Assembly: GCF_046480435.1 (NCBI RefSeq) | Contig: NZ_PKGC01000020.1 | Origin: Limnospira platensis | GTDB taxonomy: Bacteria; Cyanobacteriota; Cyanobacteriia; Cyanobacteriales; Microcoleaceae | Length of the DNA stretch: 64,000 nucleotides | Direction: 5' to 3' (one strand) | Shown: positions 1-8,684 of the stretch, in pieces | Numbering within the stretch: position 1 is the stretch's first letter | Layout of the letters: every line of letters starts with the position of its first letter | Made by a program: the position numbers and the translations under genes | The notes under the pieces: generated by a model | Databases searched by the model: none | The model's input: only the letters and a program-made list of their open reading frames with translations | Told to the model about the DNA's origin: nothing

Positions 1-384
1 TGGACATCCTATAAGGAATTTGTATGAGTTAGTTTGTTTTGACCTTGGGTTCCCTGCCTTGATTTGTATCGTAGGATACTAATCGTTGGGACATATAAAC
101 AGTTATGAGGATGGTCAGGAGTGCGCTCCTTATATTCAACCAAGGGGTTGAAGTCCCCACCAGGCGGTTATTTCGGGTATTGCAACCCTATTTCATGCCT
201 GAACGTCTCGCACTTTTTTATAGACTTATACCAAAAAGTCTGGCAGCCTAAAATTTCTTCAATGCTTGGGTTTCGGGCAACAACTTCAGATGGTGCTGGG
301 TACTGGATACCCCTAGGGGTAATGGTCTGTGGTTGCCATCCCCTACAGCTAAAATCCTGATGGTGAACCCCCCATAACGCCAGA
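1..384. other. Non-coding left edge with hairpins, possible IS200/IS605-type remnant
   Basis: No convincing gene lies in these 384 bases. A perfect 7-bp hairpin (TTCAACC at 135-141, GGTTGAA at 146-152) overlaps a second possible stem of GGGG and CCCC (144-147 with 154-157). A 14-bp perfect palindrome, TACCCCTAGGGGTA, lies at 308-321. Small subterminal hairpins of this kind are common at the right ends of IS200/IS605 elements and in TnpB guide RNAs. No transposase or tnpB frame is visible here, so that link is an inference. An open frame at 121-360 has no recognisable domain and overlaps the hairpins. I treat it as spurious. Confidence 0.3.
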
Positions 385-2862
385 TTATCGCTGCCAGACT
401 ACAACCATTCCATCCTGGGTGCCTCCGATTAAGGTGGCGGAATTAATACCAAAAACTAGAGAATTAACTACAGCTTGAGGGTTAGTTAAAGTATTAAGTA
501 ATTCCCCAGTTTCTAAGTCCCATATTTTGACGGTTCTATCGCGACTACTACTAGCAATTTGTGTGCCATCAGGACTGACAGCTACGGCAATAACTGCGCC
601 TCTATGACCTGTTAGGGTTCTCGCTTCTTCTGCTGTTATTAGGTTCCAGATTTTGATATTGTTATCTGTACCACCACTGACAATTTGCAGACCATCAGGG
701 GTAATCGCAAGCGATCGCACTTCTCCGGTATGTCCTGGAAATCTATGGCGTAACTGATCTATCTGCCAATCAATAATGTGAATATTGCCATCCCCTGAAC
801 CAGTAACCAACCAACGGCCATTGGGGGTAAATGCTACGGAATAAACAATGGTTGAATGCTGATTATTGTTATATAAAATTAACCCAGTTCTCCGATTCCA
901 AACTCGCACATTACCATCAGCACTTCCGGTGGCGATCGCTCTATTATCAGGGCTAATTTGTAGAGCTTCAATGGGAGATGCTCCCACTAATGGAGGATAC
1001 CATTCAATGGTTTCCAGATTCCATTCTATCACCTGAGATAGTTGAGTCCCGGCTGCTAATGATAAGCCATCATTACTAAAATCTACGGAGAGAATAGCTG
1101 ATGAATTGCCTACAAAATTTTGCAGCACTTCCCCGGTTTCTATATGCCAAAGTCTGGTGGTGTTATCTCGGCTACCACTAGCAATTATCCTACCATCAGG
1201 ACTGACGGCAACGGACTGGACGGCGGCTGTATGAATGGGGAATGTGTTAACTTTTGCTTGTTTCCAGCTAATCACATCTTGACATTGGCTGAGTAACTCC
1301 TGGGCGACAGCATACTGAGGTGAAGACTCTGGAAAGGTTTGGGCAGCGGTAATACAATCTTGATAGTTATTGGCGGCTAATAATGACTGAATATAGTTAA
1401 TTTTTTCGGTATCAAGTTGTTCTTTAATATCGGCTTGTGCTCGGGATTGTATCCAGTTATTATATTGATATAATCCCCAACCTAAACCGATAATAGCTAT
1501 GATAATTCCACTAATGACCAATCCCCAACGCCAGGACAGAAGACGATCGTGATCGGGATTTAATTGGCTTAAAATCTGATTTAACCAAGATTCCGGTAAA
1601 ATTTGAGCCTCTATCAAAGCTACATGATCATCAGAAAGACCTAATAACTGCTGAAGTCGCCTTAATTCTTCTCTGGTTTCTCTGGTTAACGGGTATTGTA
1701 AAATATTGGCTTCAATGATAGCCATATCCTGATCAGAAATTCCCAACATTTTTTGCAGTCGGTCTAATTCTGCTCTGGTTTTCTTGGCTAATGGATATTG
1801 CTGTATAATGGCTTCGGTCAGGGCTTGTTGATAGCGATCGCCTTTCTGGTGATCTCGACGGTAAGGATTAAGAATCTCGTCTTCCATGGCTTTGGCTTGG
1901 GGTTCGGAGATTTGTAAACTCACTCGTAGCTCTTCTAAAATTTGGCGACCTACTACTGATATTTCCCCTTCATAATTGCAGATGCGCTTAACTTCTTCTC
2001 GGTATCTTTCGAGTTTATTCGCATCAGTTTGAGAAGGATTACTGAGATTATTAATATCTGCCAAAACTGCCTCGCTTGACTGATATCTTTCTCGGTAGTC
2101 TGGTTTAACCATGCGATCGATAATCTCGGCAAACTCAGGACTAACAATGGCTAAATCTCGCCAGAATAATTCCCCAGCATTGGTCGGATAATTTTCTCGA
2201 ATTTTTCGTAATTCATAAGCTGCCATTCCAGTTAATGCTTGAATAGCAATCATTCCCAGGGCATAAATATCGCTATTCAAGCGAGGATTACACTCGAATT
2301 GCTCGATGGGCATATATTCTAAAGTGCCAATTCTCGCCGTAGGAGGATTATTATTTTGGTTAAAACCAATTTCTTTAACCGCCCCAAAATCTAATAACAT
2401 AATTTTTTGATCTGCATCCCGCCTCAGCAGATTACTAGGTTTAATATCCCGGTGAATTACTCCTTGATCATGAACAAAATTAAGAATTTCTAGAACTTCT
2501 GAGACGATGGCAATTACCGAATTTTCTGATAAAGGTTGACCGGGTAAAATTTCCTGGGCTAGGGACTGTCCATTTATATAGGATTCGACCAGATAAAATT
2601 CCTGGTTTTGTTCAAAATAAGCCAGCAGTTGGGGGATTTGGTCGTGGTGGGATAACTTTTCTAGAACCTCGGCTTCCTGTTGAAAGCGACGGTAAGTATT
2701 CTTAAATAATTGGGGATCTTCTACCAAAAATCGTAGATGCTTGACAAAGCATATAGGTTCCCCAGGGCGACGGGTATCTTTGGCTAGATAGGTACTCCCA
2801 AATTCCCCCGACCTGATTATCTCTAGGATCTGATACCGTCCATCTAAAAGTTGGTCAATCAT
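385..2862 (-). CDS. Ser/Thr protein kinase with transmembrane segment and WD40 propeller
   Basis: This is a membrane-anchored eukaryotic-type Ser/Thr kinase of about 825 aa. The chosen start is the ATG at 2862, because MIDQLLDGRYQ is the usual opening of cyanobacterial kinases; an in-frame ATG at 2895 would add 11 residues. From the chosen start, a glycine-rich loop (RSGEFGSTY) lies near residue 20, the catalytic HRDIKPSN near 137 and LLDFGAVKE near 157. A helical juxtamembrane region follows with a repeated LGISDQD / LGLSDDH pattern, then one hydrophobic helix near 447-466. The C-terminus carries about seven WD40 blades (SPDGRIIASGSRDNTTRLW and similar), expected to form a propeller outside the membrane. 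Substrates cannot be inferred. It stands alone and is divergent from the downstream secreted-protein gene. Confidence 0.93.
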   Translation of the reverse strand: MIDQLLDGRYQILEIIRSGEFGSTYLAKDTRRPGEPICFVKHLRFLVEDPQLFKNTYRRFQQEAEVLEKLSHHDQIPQLLAYFEQNQEFYLVESYINGQSLAQEILPGQPLSENSVIAIVSEVLEILNFVHDQGVIHRDIKPSNLLRRDADQKIMLLDFGAVKEIGFNQNNNPPTARIGTLEYMPIEQFECNPRLNSDIYALGMIAIQALTGMAAYELRKIRENYPTNAGELFWRDLAIVSPEFAEIIDRMVKPDYRERYQSSEAVLADINNLSNPSQTDANKLERYREEVKRICNYEGEISVVGRQILEELRVSLQISEPQAKAMEDEILNPYRRDHQKGDRYQQALTEAIIQQYPLAKKTRAELDRLQKMLGISDQDMAIIEANILQYPLTRETREELRRLQQLLGLSDDHVALIEAQILPESWLNQILSQLNPDHDRLLSWRWGLVISGIIIAIIGLGWGLYQYNNWIQSRAQADIKEQLDTEKINYIQSLLAANNYQDCITAAQTFPESSPQYAVAQELLSQCQDVISWKQAKVNTFPIHTAAVQSVAVSPDGRIIASGSRDNTTRLWHIETGEVLQNFVGNSSAILSVDFSNDGLSLAAGTQLSQVIEWNLETIEWYPPLVGASPIEALQISPDNRAIATGSADGNVRVWNRRTGLILYNNNQHSTIVYSVAFTPNGRWLVTGSGDGNIHIIDWQIDQLRHRFPGHTGEVRSLAITPDGLQIVSGGTDNNIKIWNLITAEEARTLTGHRGAVIAVAVSPDGTQIASSSRDRTVKIWDLETGELLNTLTNPQAVVNSLVFGINSATLIGGTQDGMVVVWQR

Positions 2863-2971
2863 CTGATGTCCTACCAGTGCTAAATTGCATATCATACCGC
2901 AAATTTGATCATTTGAGGTTGATGCAGTATAAAATAGATTGACAGATAGTGGTCAAGAAATGGATCTGATG

Positions 2972-2992
2972 ATTAGGGGTTCTGTCCCTAAT
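2972..2992. other. Hairpin in divergent intergenic region
   Basis: A perfect 7-bp inverted repeat (ATTAGGG, 7-nt loop, CCCTAAT) lies between the divergent kinase and secreted-protein genes, just before a GGCGATCGC (HIP1) site. It could be an operator or only a structured leader. No flanking promoter hexamers are convincing. Confidence 0.25.
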
Positions 2993-3033
2993 GGCGATCG
3001 CTTGTTGGGTAAGTTTTGCAGAAAAAAATAACC

Positions 3034-3468
3034 ATGAATATTCACCGATTTTGGCTAATTATGCTAGGAATTTTGGTAGGGGTATCCCCTGGGTCTTTAA
3101 CCGTGATGCCAACACCTATGGCGCGCGCTCAAACTACCCGCCGAGAATTACAACTTAGTCAAACTGGTAGTGGAATTTATTCGGTTAATAGTCGCTTTCA
3201 AGAATCTATTACCGCCGCCTCTATTAATGTTGATAGCAGTGGTAATGCTGAACTAACCTTTTGGGATAGTAGGGAAAATCCAGTCAAGTTAACGGGTAAT
3301 ATAGCCCGCGAAACGGCTTCTGGTTTGGAGATGAAAATTACTGGGGCGACAATTCCCGGAGTTATGGGAACTGCCAATATTCGCTATAATTCCCACAATG
3401 AGATTAGTTCTATTTTTGTGGCTGGAACTATCGAAGGACAGCGATTTTCTATTAATTTTAGTCAGTAG
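3034..3468 (+). CDS. Small secreted protein of unknown function
   Basis: About 144 aa. The N-terminus has a basic MNIHRF followed by a hydrophobic stretch (WLIMLGILVGVSPGSL) and a likely signal-peptidase site after PMARAQT, so export to the periplasm or beyond is expected. The mature part is short, beta-rich and Gly/Ser/Thr/Asn-rich, with the phrases SGNAELTFWDSRENPVKL and MKITGATIPGVMGTANIRY. I do not recognise a family. The ATG at 3034 is preferred; an in-frame TTG at 3016 would add MQKKIT without improving the signal peptide. The gene has no obvious operon partner; the next gene starts 122 bases downstream. Confidence 0.75.
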   Translation: MNIHRFWLIMLGILVGVSPGSLTVMPTPMARAQTTRRELQLSQTGSGIYSVNSRFQESITAASINVDSSGNAELTFWDSRENPVKLTGNIARETASGLEMKITGATIPGVMGTANIRYNSHNEISSIFVAGTIEGQRFSINFSQ

Positions 3469-3590
3469 AATTGGCTGGAACTATTAATATCTTAATAGCT
3501 GGCTATCGGGGTAATTTACCGTCAAATTTTATGGGTATACTGACCATTAATTTGATTTTAAAATAAAGTTCTAATTGGTTTTAAACAAAG

Positions 3591-5228
3591 ATGATAAAAT
3601 CCCAAAAGCAGACGGATTCCTGGTTAAAATGGCACGCAATCACTTTAATTTCTGGCTGGATTTTAACAGCGATCGCCTATGGAAACATCATCAACTCTTT
3701 TTTCTTATCCGATGATTTTAACTGGATTTATCAAATTAAAACCAAAGGTGCATTTGGTGTCTGGACAACCCCACCAGATGTATTTTTTCGTCCCCTAATT
3801 TCCCTAACTCTATTTGCTGATTATCAACTCTGGGAACTGAACCCCCTTGGTTATCACCTCACCAACTTATTTTTCCATGGCTTAAATGCTTTTCTGGTTT
3901 ATGCAATGTCTCGGCTGTTGTTTAGGGGTGCAGATATAGCCGGAAAATTAATTAATATTTTCTCCCTAGTCTCCGGCTTTATTTTCATTATTCTTCATAG
4001 TCATGTTGAAGCTGTTACCTGGATATCAGCCAGATCCGATCTCGTCGCTACTTGCTTTGGCTTGGCGGCATTTTGTGGTTATCTTAAATATAAAGAAACC
4101 GACAATAACCGATTATTTTTTATATCATATATCCTATTTTTTCTGGGTTTACTATCCAAAGAATCAGTCATTATTTACCCAGGATTAGTATTTTTATATG
4201 AATTATATAATTACCTGAATAAAAACTATTACATTAATTTATTAGAAATACTATATTTACCGCTAATGTATGCCTCAGTTTTGCCAATTTATTTGGGGCT
4301 AAGATACTTGGGAATTAGACAATTTTTAGGAGGCTACGGAAGCGGGGTTCACACCAACTTTAATCTTGACATTATCCAGCGAGGTTTGGCTTCTAGCCTC
4401 AGAATTATCATTCCCCCACTTCCTAATATTCCAGAAGAAAACTGGGTGATATTTTTTGCCATATTTATGACCATTATTTGTACTTTTGTGGTCGTCTGTT
4501 TGTGCCAACAAGGGGTTTATATATTAATTGCAAAATTAGCACTTCTTTTGTTAGGATTATTTGGAACTTCTTTATTGCCTGTGATTAATATTCGCATTTC
4601 CTTGTCCCATACAGAAGGAGAAAGACTCCTATATTTACCATCAGCATTTTTGGTGATTTTATTGGTATTAGTTATTGGTGTTTCTCTGGCTAGATTTCGT
4701 GTACTTTTAGCAATTCAATTTCTGATGATATCAATCATTTTATCTTATTATTTGTATAGTTTTAATCAAAACTGGAATTTAGCGGGACAGATAGCTAAAC
4801 AGATAATTGAAAGCATTGATCAGGAAATCCAAGGACGCAGAATGTTTTTAATTAATATACCAGACAACTTAAATGGAGTCTATATTTATCGCAATGGCTT
4901 ATATGCTGCTGGCCAACTTTTTGCAGAGTCAGAAATTGAATTACTCAACAATGCCACATTTAATAATTTGATTAATCCCTCTAATTCTTTAAATGTAGAC
5001 CGCATTGGCGATCGAGAATACTGGGTTAAACTATTATCACCAGGTACTTATTTTATGAATGTGCATATTCCCTTTGACCAAAGATTAGAAACCCAAAACT
5101 TTATAATTTCTGATGTGGATTTTCAGACTATGCAATCTTTTCGCATTCAAATCAAAGACAGGATTCAACCTGGGGAAGTAGGTTATTACTCTGGCGGCAG
5201 AGTCATTAACACTAAATGGCTAGAATAA
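3591..5228 (+). CDS. GT-C superfamily membrane glycosyltransferase (PMT/ArnT-like)
   Basis: A 545-aa polytopic membrane protein. The first extracytoplasmic loop carries the acidic pair expected of GT-C enzymes (FFLSDDFNWIY, about residues 37-47). It is followed by FFRPLISLTLFADYQ and NPLGYHLTNLFFHGLNAFLVY, a pattern shared by PMT- and TMTC-like polyprenyl-phosphate-sugar transferases. About ten hydrophobic helices run to roughly residue 390, and a soluble domain of about 150 aa closes the protein. Such enzymes transfer a sugar from a polyprenyl-phosphate donor on the outer face of the membrane; donor and acceptor are unknown here. The SMR-like gene starts 20 bases downstream and a terminator follows it, so the two form one unit. 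Confidence 0.8.
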   Translation: MIKSQKQTDSWLKWHAITLISGWILTAIAYGNIINSFFLSDDFNWIYQIKTKGAFGVWTTPPDVFFRPLISLTLFADYQLWELNPLGYHLTNLFFHGLNAFLVYAMSRLLFRGADIAGKLINIFSLVSGFIFIILHSHVEAVTWISARSDLVATCFGLAAFCGYLKYKETDNNRLFFISYILFFLGLLSKESVIIYPGLVFLYELYNYLNKNYYINLLEILYLPLMYASVLPIYLGLRYLGIRQFLGGYGSGVHTNFNLDIIQRGLASSLRIIIPPLPNIPEENWVIFFAIFMTIICTFVVVCLCQQGVYILIAKLALLLLGLFGTSLLPVINIRISLSHTEGERLLYLPSAFLVILLVLVIGVSLARFRVLLAIQFLMISIILSYYLYSFNQNWNLAGQIAKQIIESIDQEIQGRRMFLINIPDNLNGVYIYRNGLYAAGQLFAESEIELLNNATFNNLINPSNSLNVDRIGDREYWVKLLSPGTYFMNVHIPFDQRLETQNFIISDVDFQTMQSFRIQIKDRIQPGEVGYYSGGRVINTKWLE

Positions 5229-5248
5229 ATTAAGTTAAATGGTATCCT

Positions 5249-5599
5249 ATGAATTTTTATTTAAGTGGTTGGGGATTTTTGATTTTGGCAGCAATTAATA
5301 ACTGTGTCGGTAGTTTGCTGTTAAAAAAATCGCGACTGGTAGCTACCGATCCAAGTTTGTTAACTCTGTTGCTTTCTCCTTGGTTTATTGGTGGCATTAT
5401 GGTCTATGGGGTTAATGTGATTTTATTTGCTAAAGCCTTAGATCAACTTCCGGTTTCTACTGCTTATCCAATTTTTGCCGGAATTAGCTTTACTTTAATT
5501 GCGATCGCCGGAAATTTACTATTTGGTGAAAGATTTGATTTTAATCAGTGGATCGGACTTTCCCTAATTTTTACTGGTATCATTATTATGTCCCGCTGA
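5249..5599 (+). CDS. SMR-superfamily membrane protein, ArnE/F-like flippase subunit
   Basis: A 116-aa protein with four hydrophobic helices, the normal size for the small multidrug resistance superfamily. The C-terminal signature STAYPIFAGISFTLIAIAG matches SMR/EamA helix 3. The membrane-embedded glutamate essential to drug/proton antiporters (Glu14 of EmrE) aligns with Asn18 here (AAINNCVGSLLLKK). Members lacking that glutamate include ArnE/ArnF-like lipid-linked sugar flippase subunits. Lying directly behind a GT-C transferase, it probably helps present the polyprenyl-phosphate sugar to that enzyme; this is an inference from family and context. No second SMR partner is visible, so a homodimer is likely. 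Confidence 0.78.
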   Translation: MNFYLSGWGFLILAAINNCVGSLLLKKSRLVATDPSLLTLLLSPWFIGGIMVYGVNVILFAKALDQLPVSTAYPIFAGISFTLIAIAGNLLFGERFDFNQWIGLSLIFTGIIIMSR

Positions 5600-5618
5600 A
5601 AATCGTTGATTTTTACCT

Positions 5619-5654
5619 TGGGGTTAAGCCTAAGCAAAACCCCACTGTTTTTTT
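5619..5654 (+). terminator. Intrinsic terminator of the GT-C/SMR unit
   Basis: A 7-bp stem (TGGGGTT at 5619-5625, AACCCCA at 5638-5644) is followed three bases later by seven T (5648-5654). It lies 20 bases after the SMR stop and points along the plus strand, toward the convergent serS gene. Confidence 0.72.
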
Positions 5655-5676
5655 AAGTTAACATACCAGCCACATT

Positions 5677-6972
5677 TTACAAAACCTCTCGCCCCAAATA
5701 AGGCTGCAAAACCTCGGGAACCTTAACGCTTCCGTCCGGCTGCTGATAGTTTTCTAAAACGGCCGCCATAGTTCGTCCAACCGCCAAACCAGAACCATTT
5801 AAAGCATGAACAAACTCAGTTTTCTTTTTCTTTTTCTTAGGGTCGCCTTTCGCTTCCCGGAAGCGAATATTGGCACGTCTGGCTTGGAAATCTTTAACAT
5901 TAGAACAACTCGAAATTTCTCGGTAAGTTCCTGCTGAAGGTAGCCATACTTCCAAATCATAACATTTAGCCGCCGCAAATCCCAAATCTCCGGTACACAA
6001 TTCTATAACGCGATAGGGTAATTTTAAAGCCTGTAAAATTCCTTCAGCATCTGCTACCAGTTTTTCATGTTCTAACTCCGAAGTATCTGGGTGTACTAAT
6101 TTCACCAATTCCACTTTATTAAACTGATGCAGTCTAATTAGACCTCTGGTATCCTTTCCATAGCTTCCCGCCTCCCGCCGAAAACAGGGAGTAAATGAAC
6201 AGTGATAAATAGGGAGTTGTTCACCTTCTAAAATTTCATCACGATATAGGTTAACTACCGGGACTTCTGAAGTAGGAATTAACCATAAATCATCATCAGC
6301 ACATTTAAAACTCTCTTCCGCAAATTTAGGTAATTGACCTGTAGCAGTTAAAGATATACTATTAACTAGCAGGGGTGGTATCACTTCTAAATAGCCGTTA
6401 GCTGTGTGAGTATCCAGCATAAATTGAACTAATGCGCGCTCTAATGCCGCCCCAGCACCCACTAAGCTAACAAAACGACTTTGGGCAATCTTTACCCCTC
6501 GTTCAAAGTTGAGAATTCCTAGCTTTTCTCCGATTTCCCAATGGGGTAAAATATCCGTATTTGGGAGTTTATATTCATCTCCCCAGCGGCGTACTTCCAC
6601 ATTTTCGGCTTCGCTTTTTCCCTCTGGGGTGGTGTCACTAGGAAGGTTTGGTAACGGAAGTAATAGGCTAGTAATTTGTGATTCTAGGTCTTTTTCTTGG
6701 GGTTCTAAGTCACTTAACTGGGACTTTATTTGCTGTCCTTCTTCCCTCAATGCTTGAATTTCTGGCCCTTTGGGGTCGGTTCCCGATTTGATTTTTTCTC
6801 CTACAAGTTTACCGATCTCGTTGCTGCGGGTTTCTAGTTGAATGCGTTGCTGTTCAAGTTCCCTCCGTTTTTCATCTAATTCTAAGATGGCTTCTAGGTC
6901 ATAGTTTCCCCGACGGTTGAGGCGTTGTTGAATCTCTTGTGGATTTTCCCGAATCAGTTTAATGTCTAACAC
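5677..6972 (-). CDS. serS: Seryl-tRNA synthetase
   Basis: A 431-aa class II aminoacyl-tRNA synthetase that charges tRNA-Ser (and tRNA-Sec where present). The N-terminal MLDIKLIRENPQEIQQRL opens the tRNA-binding coiled coil, about residues 1-105. The catalytic core has the TSEVPVVNLYRDE segment, motif 2 (FRREAGSYGKDTRGLIRLHQ) and motif 3 (HALNGSGLAVGRTMAAVLEN). Length and start agree with bacterial SerRS. One oddity is a run of six lysines (DPKKKKKKTEF) just before motif 3, in a surface loop where many homologues have a short basic stretch. The gene is monocistronic, convergent with the SMR gene and divergent from the sugar ABC operon. Confidence 0.97.
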   Translation of the reverse strand: MLDIKLIRENPQEIQQRLNRRGNYDLEAILELDEKRRELEQQRIQLETRSNEIGKLVGEKIKSGTDPKGPEIQALREEGQQIKSQLSDLEPQEKDLESQITSLLLPLPNLPSDTTPEGKSEAENVEVRRWGDEYKLPNTDILPHWEIGEKLGILNFERGVKIAQSRFVSLVGAGAALERALVQFMLDTHTANGYLEVIPPLLVNSISLTATGQLPKFAEESFKCADDDLWLIPTSEVPVVNLYRDEILEGEQLPIYHCSFTPCFRREAGSYGKDTRGLIRLHQFNKVELVKLVHPDTSELEHEKLVADAEGILQALKLPYRVIELCTGDLGFAAAKCYDLEVWLPSAGTYREISSCSNVKDFQARRANIRFREAKGDPKKKKKKTEFVHALNGSGLAVGRTMAAVLENYQQPDGSVKVPEVLQPYLGREVL

Positions 6973-7229
6973 TGGTCTTTCCTAAATTATCAAGGTCTGA
7001 TCAATTAACCTTCCGAAGATTTTACTAGGGTCGCGTCTATAAGTCAATGTAATTGTTATGCTAGGGGGTTGGTCAGCGATCGCTCCACGATAATTAATGG
7101 ATAAAAATAGTTTTTAATTGGTTGATACTATCCTACTTAAAATATGAATAAAATTAATCAATACTGTGTCAGATTATACGGAAATTTGAAGATTATCACC
7201 TGACAAATATTAAGTAATCTAAAGTTGCC

Positions 7230-7258
7230 TTGCCATAATCCCCCTAAATTTGTATAAT
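7230..7258 (+). promoter_or_regulatory. Sigma70-type promoter of the sugar ABC operon
   Basis: TTGCCA at 7230-7235, a 17-bp spacer, and a perfect TATAAT at 7253-7258. Transcription would begin near 7265, giving a leader of about 95 nt before the ATG at 7361. The rest of the 6973-7360 intergenic stretch shows one HIP1 site and nothing else I can assign. Confidence 0.65.
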
Positions 7259-7360
7259 CATAAGCAGAATATAGCCCTGACATAATTTGATACTAGGGTT
7301 GATCAGGTCTATCTTAGGACATAGGTATTGTTTCCGGTTGTCAATTGCGAAAATTTAATA

Positions 7361-8674
7361 ATGTTACAGGAACACAGAGTTAATGTCAAAACCAAGACCC
7401 GCTTATTTAATCTAATATCTTCCAGATTTTGGCGAAATTTAGGATTAGCGATCGCCAGTTTCTTAGCGGTATTGTGCGTTATTGTTCCCGTTTTTAGCCA
7501 ACAACCCGTAACCGTGAGGGTGTTAGTCCAAGCCTTGGAAGCAGCCCAATGGCAACCCCTGGTTAAAGACTTTAATGAAAACCACGAAAATATCCGCTTA
7601 GAAGTCATCAGCGGACCCAATAACACCAATTTAGTTGAAGACCTCTACACCTCCGCTTTTTTACTCGGAGATTCTCCCTACGATCTCGCTTATATGGATA
7701 TCGTTTGGGTGCAAAAGTTCGCAGCCGCTGGGTGGTTATATGATTTATCTAATCGGGTGACTCCAGGACAGTTACAGGCTTATTTAGAAGGAGATATTGA
7801 AGGGGGACGCTATCAAGATAAACTTTATAGAATGCCCTTCCGTACAGACGGAGGAATGCTCTATTATCGGACTGATTTATTAGCCGAAATTGGCGCAGAA
7901 CCTCCTGACACCTTCGAGGAATTAATAGACATATCCCAAAGGCTACAAGAACAAGATTTAGCCCAATGGGGTTATTTGTGGCAAGGTAGACAATACGAAG
8001 GTTTATCGGCTATGTTTACCGAAATTTTAGAAGGTTCTGGAGGATTTTGGATCGACCCAGAGACCAAAGAAGTAGGATTAGATAAACCGGAAGCGATCGC
8101 CGCTGTGCAATTTCTCCGAGATACCATTACCAAAAACATTTCTCCCCCCGGAGTGACCACCTACGCCGAAGAAGAAACTCGCCGCCTATTTGAAAGTGGT
8201 AATACTGCCTTTTTAAGAAACTGGCCTTATGTTTATTCCCTCGCCTCCAACTCAGACATAGCCGGAAATTTTGCCATTAAACCAATGGTACACGCCCCAG
8301 GTAAAAATAGTGGTGCTTGTTTAGGAGGTTGGGGATTTGGCATTTCCTCTACTTCTCGCCATAAAGATGAAGCCTGGGCGGTGATCAACTTCTTTAATCA
8401 ACCCGAAGTTCAGCGCAAATACTTTTTAGAAACTGGTTATGTACCCTCCAGAATCTCCCTATTTAATGACCCAAAATTAGTCGAGAAGTTTAGCTATCTT
8501 CCCAACTTATTACAAGTAGTACAGAACCCAGTTTTAAGGCCTCCGATCGCTCAATATGCCCAGGCTTCTGATATTTTGCAAAGGTATCTAAGCGCCGCCC
8601 TAACCGGAAGCAGAACCCCAGAAAAAGCCATGGAAGCCGCCGCCAATGAAACCCGCGCCCTGTTGAATCGATAA
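7361..8674 (+). CDS. ABC sugar importer, extracellular solute-binding protein (family 1)
   Basis: A 437-aa periplasmic sugar-binding component. The ATG at 7361 is chosen over an upstream TTG at 7328, which has no ribosome-binding site and adds unrelated residues. The N-terminus is basic, then hydrophobic (LGLAIASFLAVLCVIVPVFS), with likely cleavage before QQPVTVRV. No lipobox is present. Family hallmarks are the QPLVKDFNENHENI opening, DLAYMDIVWVQKFAAAGWLYDL, YRMPFRTDGGMLYYRTDLL and ACLGGWGFGISS near the ligand cleft. Two permeases and a UgpC/MalK-type ATPase follow. In cyanobacteria this arrangement fits compatible-solute or alpha-glucoside uptake (GgtBCD-like glucosylglycerol/sucrose/trehalose); the actual ligand is an inference. 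Confidence 0.88.
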   Translation: MLQEHRVNVKTKTRLFNLISSRFWRNLGLAIASFLAVLCVIVPVFSQQPVTVRVLVQALEAAQWQPLVKDFNENHENIRLEVISGPNNTNLVEDLYTSAFLLGDSPYDLAYMDIVWVQKFAAAGWLYDLSNRVTPGQLQAYLEGDIEGGRYQDKLYRMPFRTDGGMLYYRTDLLAEIGAEPPDTFEELIDISQRLQEQDLAQWGYLWQGRQYEGLSAMFTEILEGSGGFWIDPETKEVGLDKPEAIAAVQFLRDTITKNISPPGVTTYAEEETRRLFESGNTAFLRNWPYVYSLASNSDIAGNFAIKPMVHAPGKNSGACLGGWGFGISSTSRHKDEAWAVINFFNQPEVQRKYFLETGYVPSRISLFNDPKLVEKFSYLPNLLQVVQNPVLRPPIAQYAQASDILQRYLSAALTGSRTPEKAMEAAANETRALLNR

Positions 8675-8684
8675 CTGATTAATC

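Noticed and set aside
121..360. 79-codon open frame at the left edge
   Set aside because: No recognisable domain, no ribosome-binding site, and it overlaps hairpins and a palindrome.
5820..5840. Six-lysine run in serS as a frameshift or assembly error
   Set aside because: The frame is intact on both sides and motif 3 follows correctly; basic loops are common at this site.
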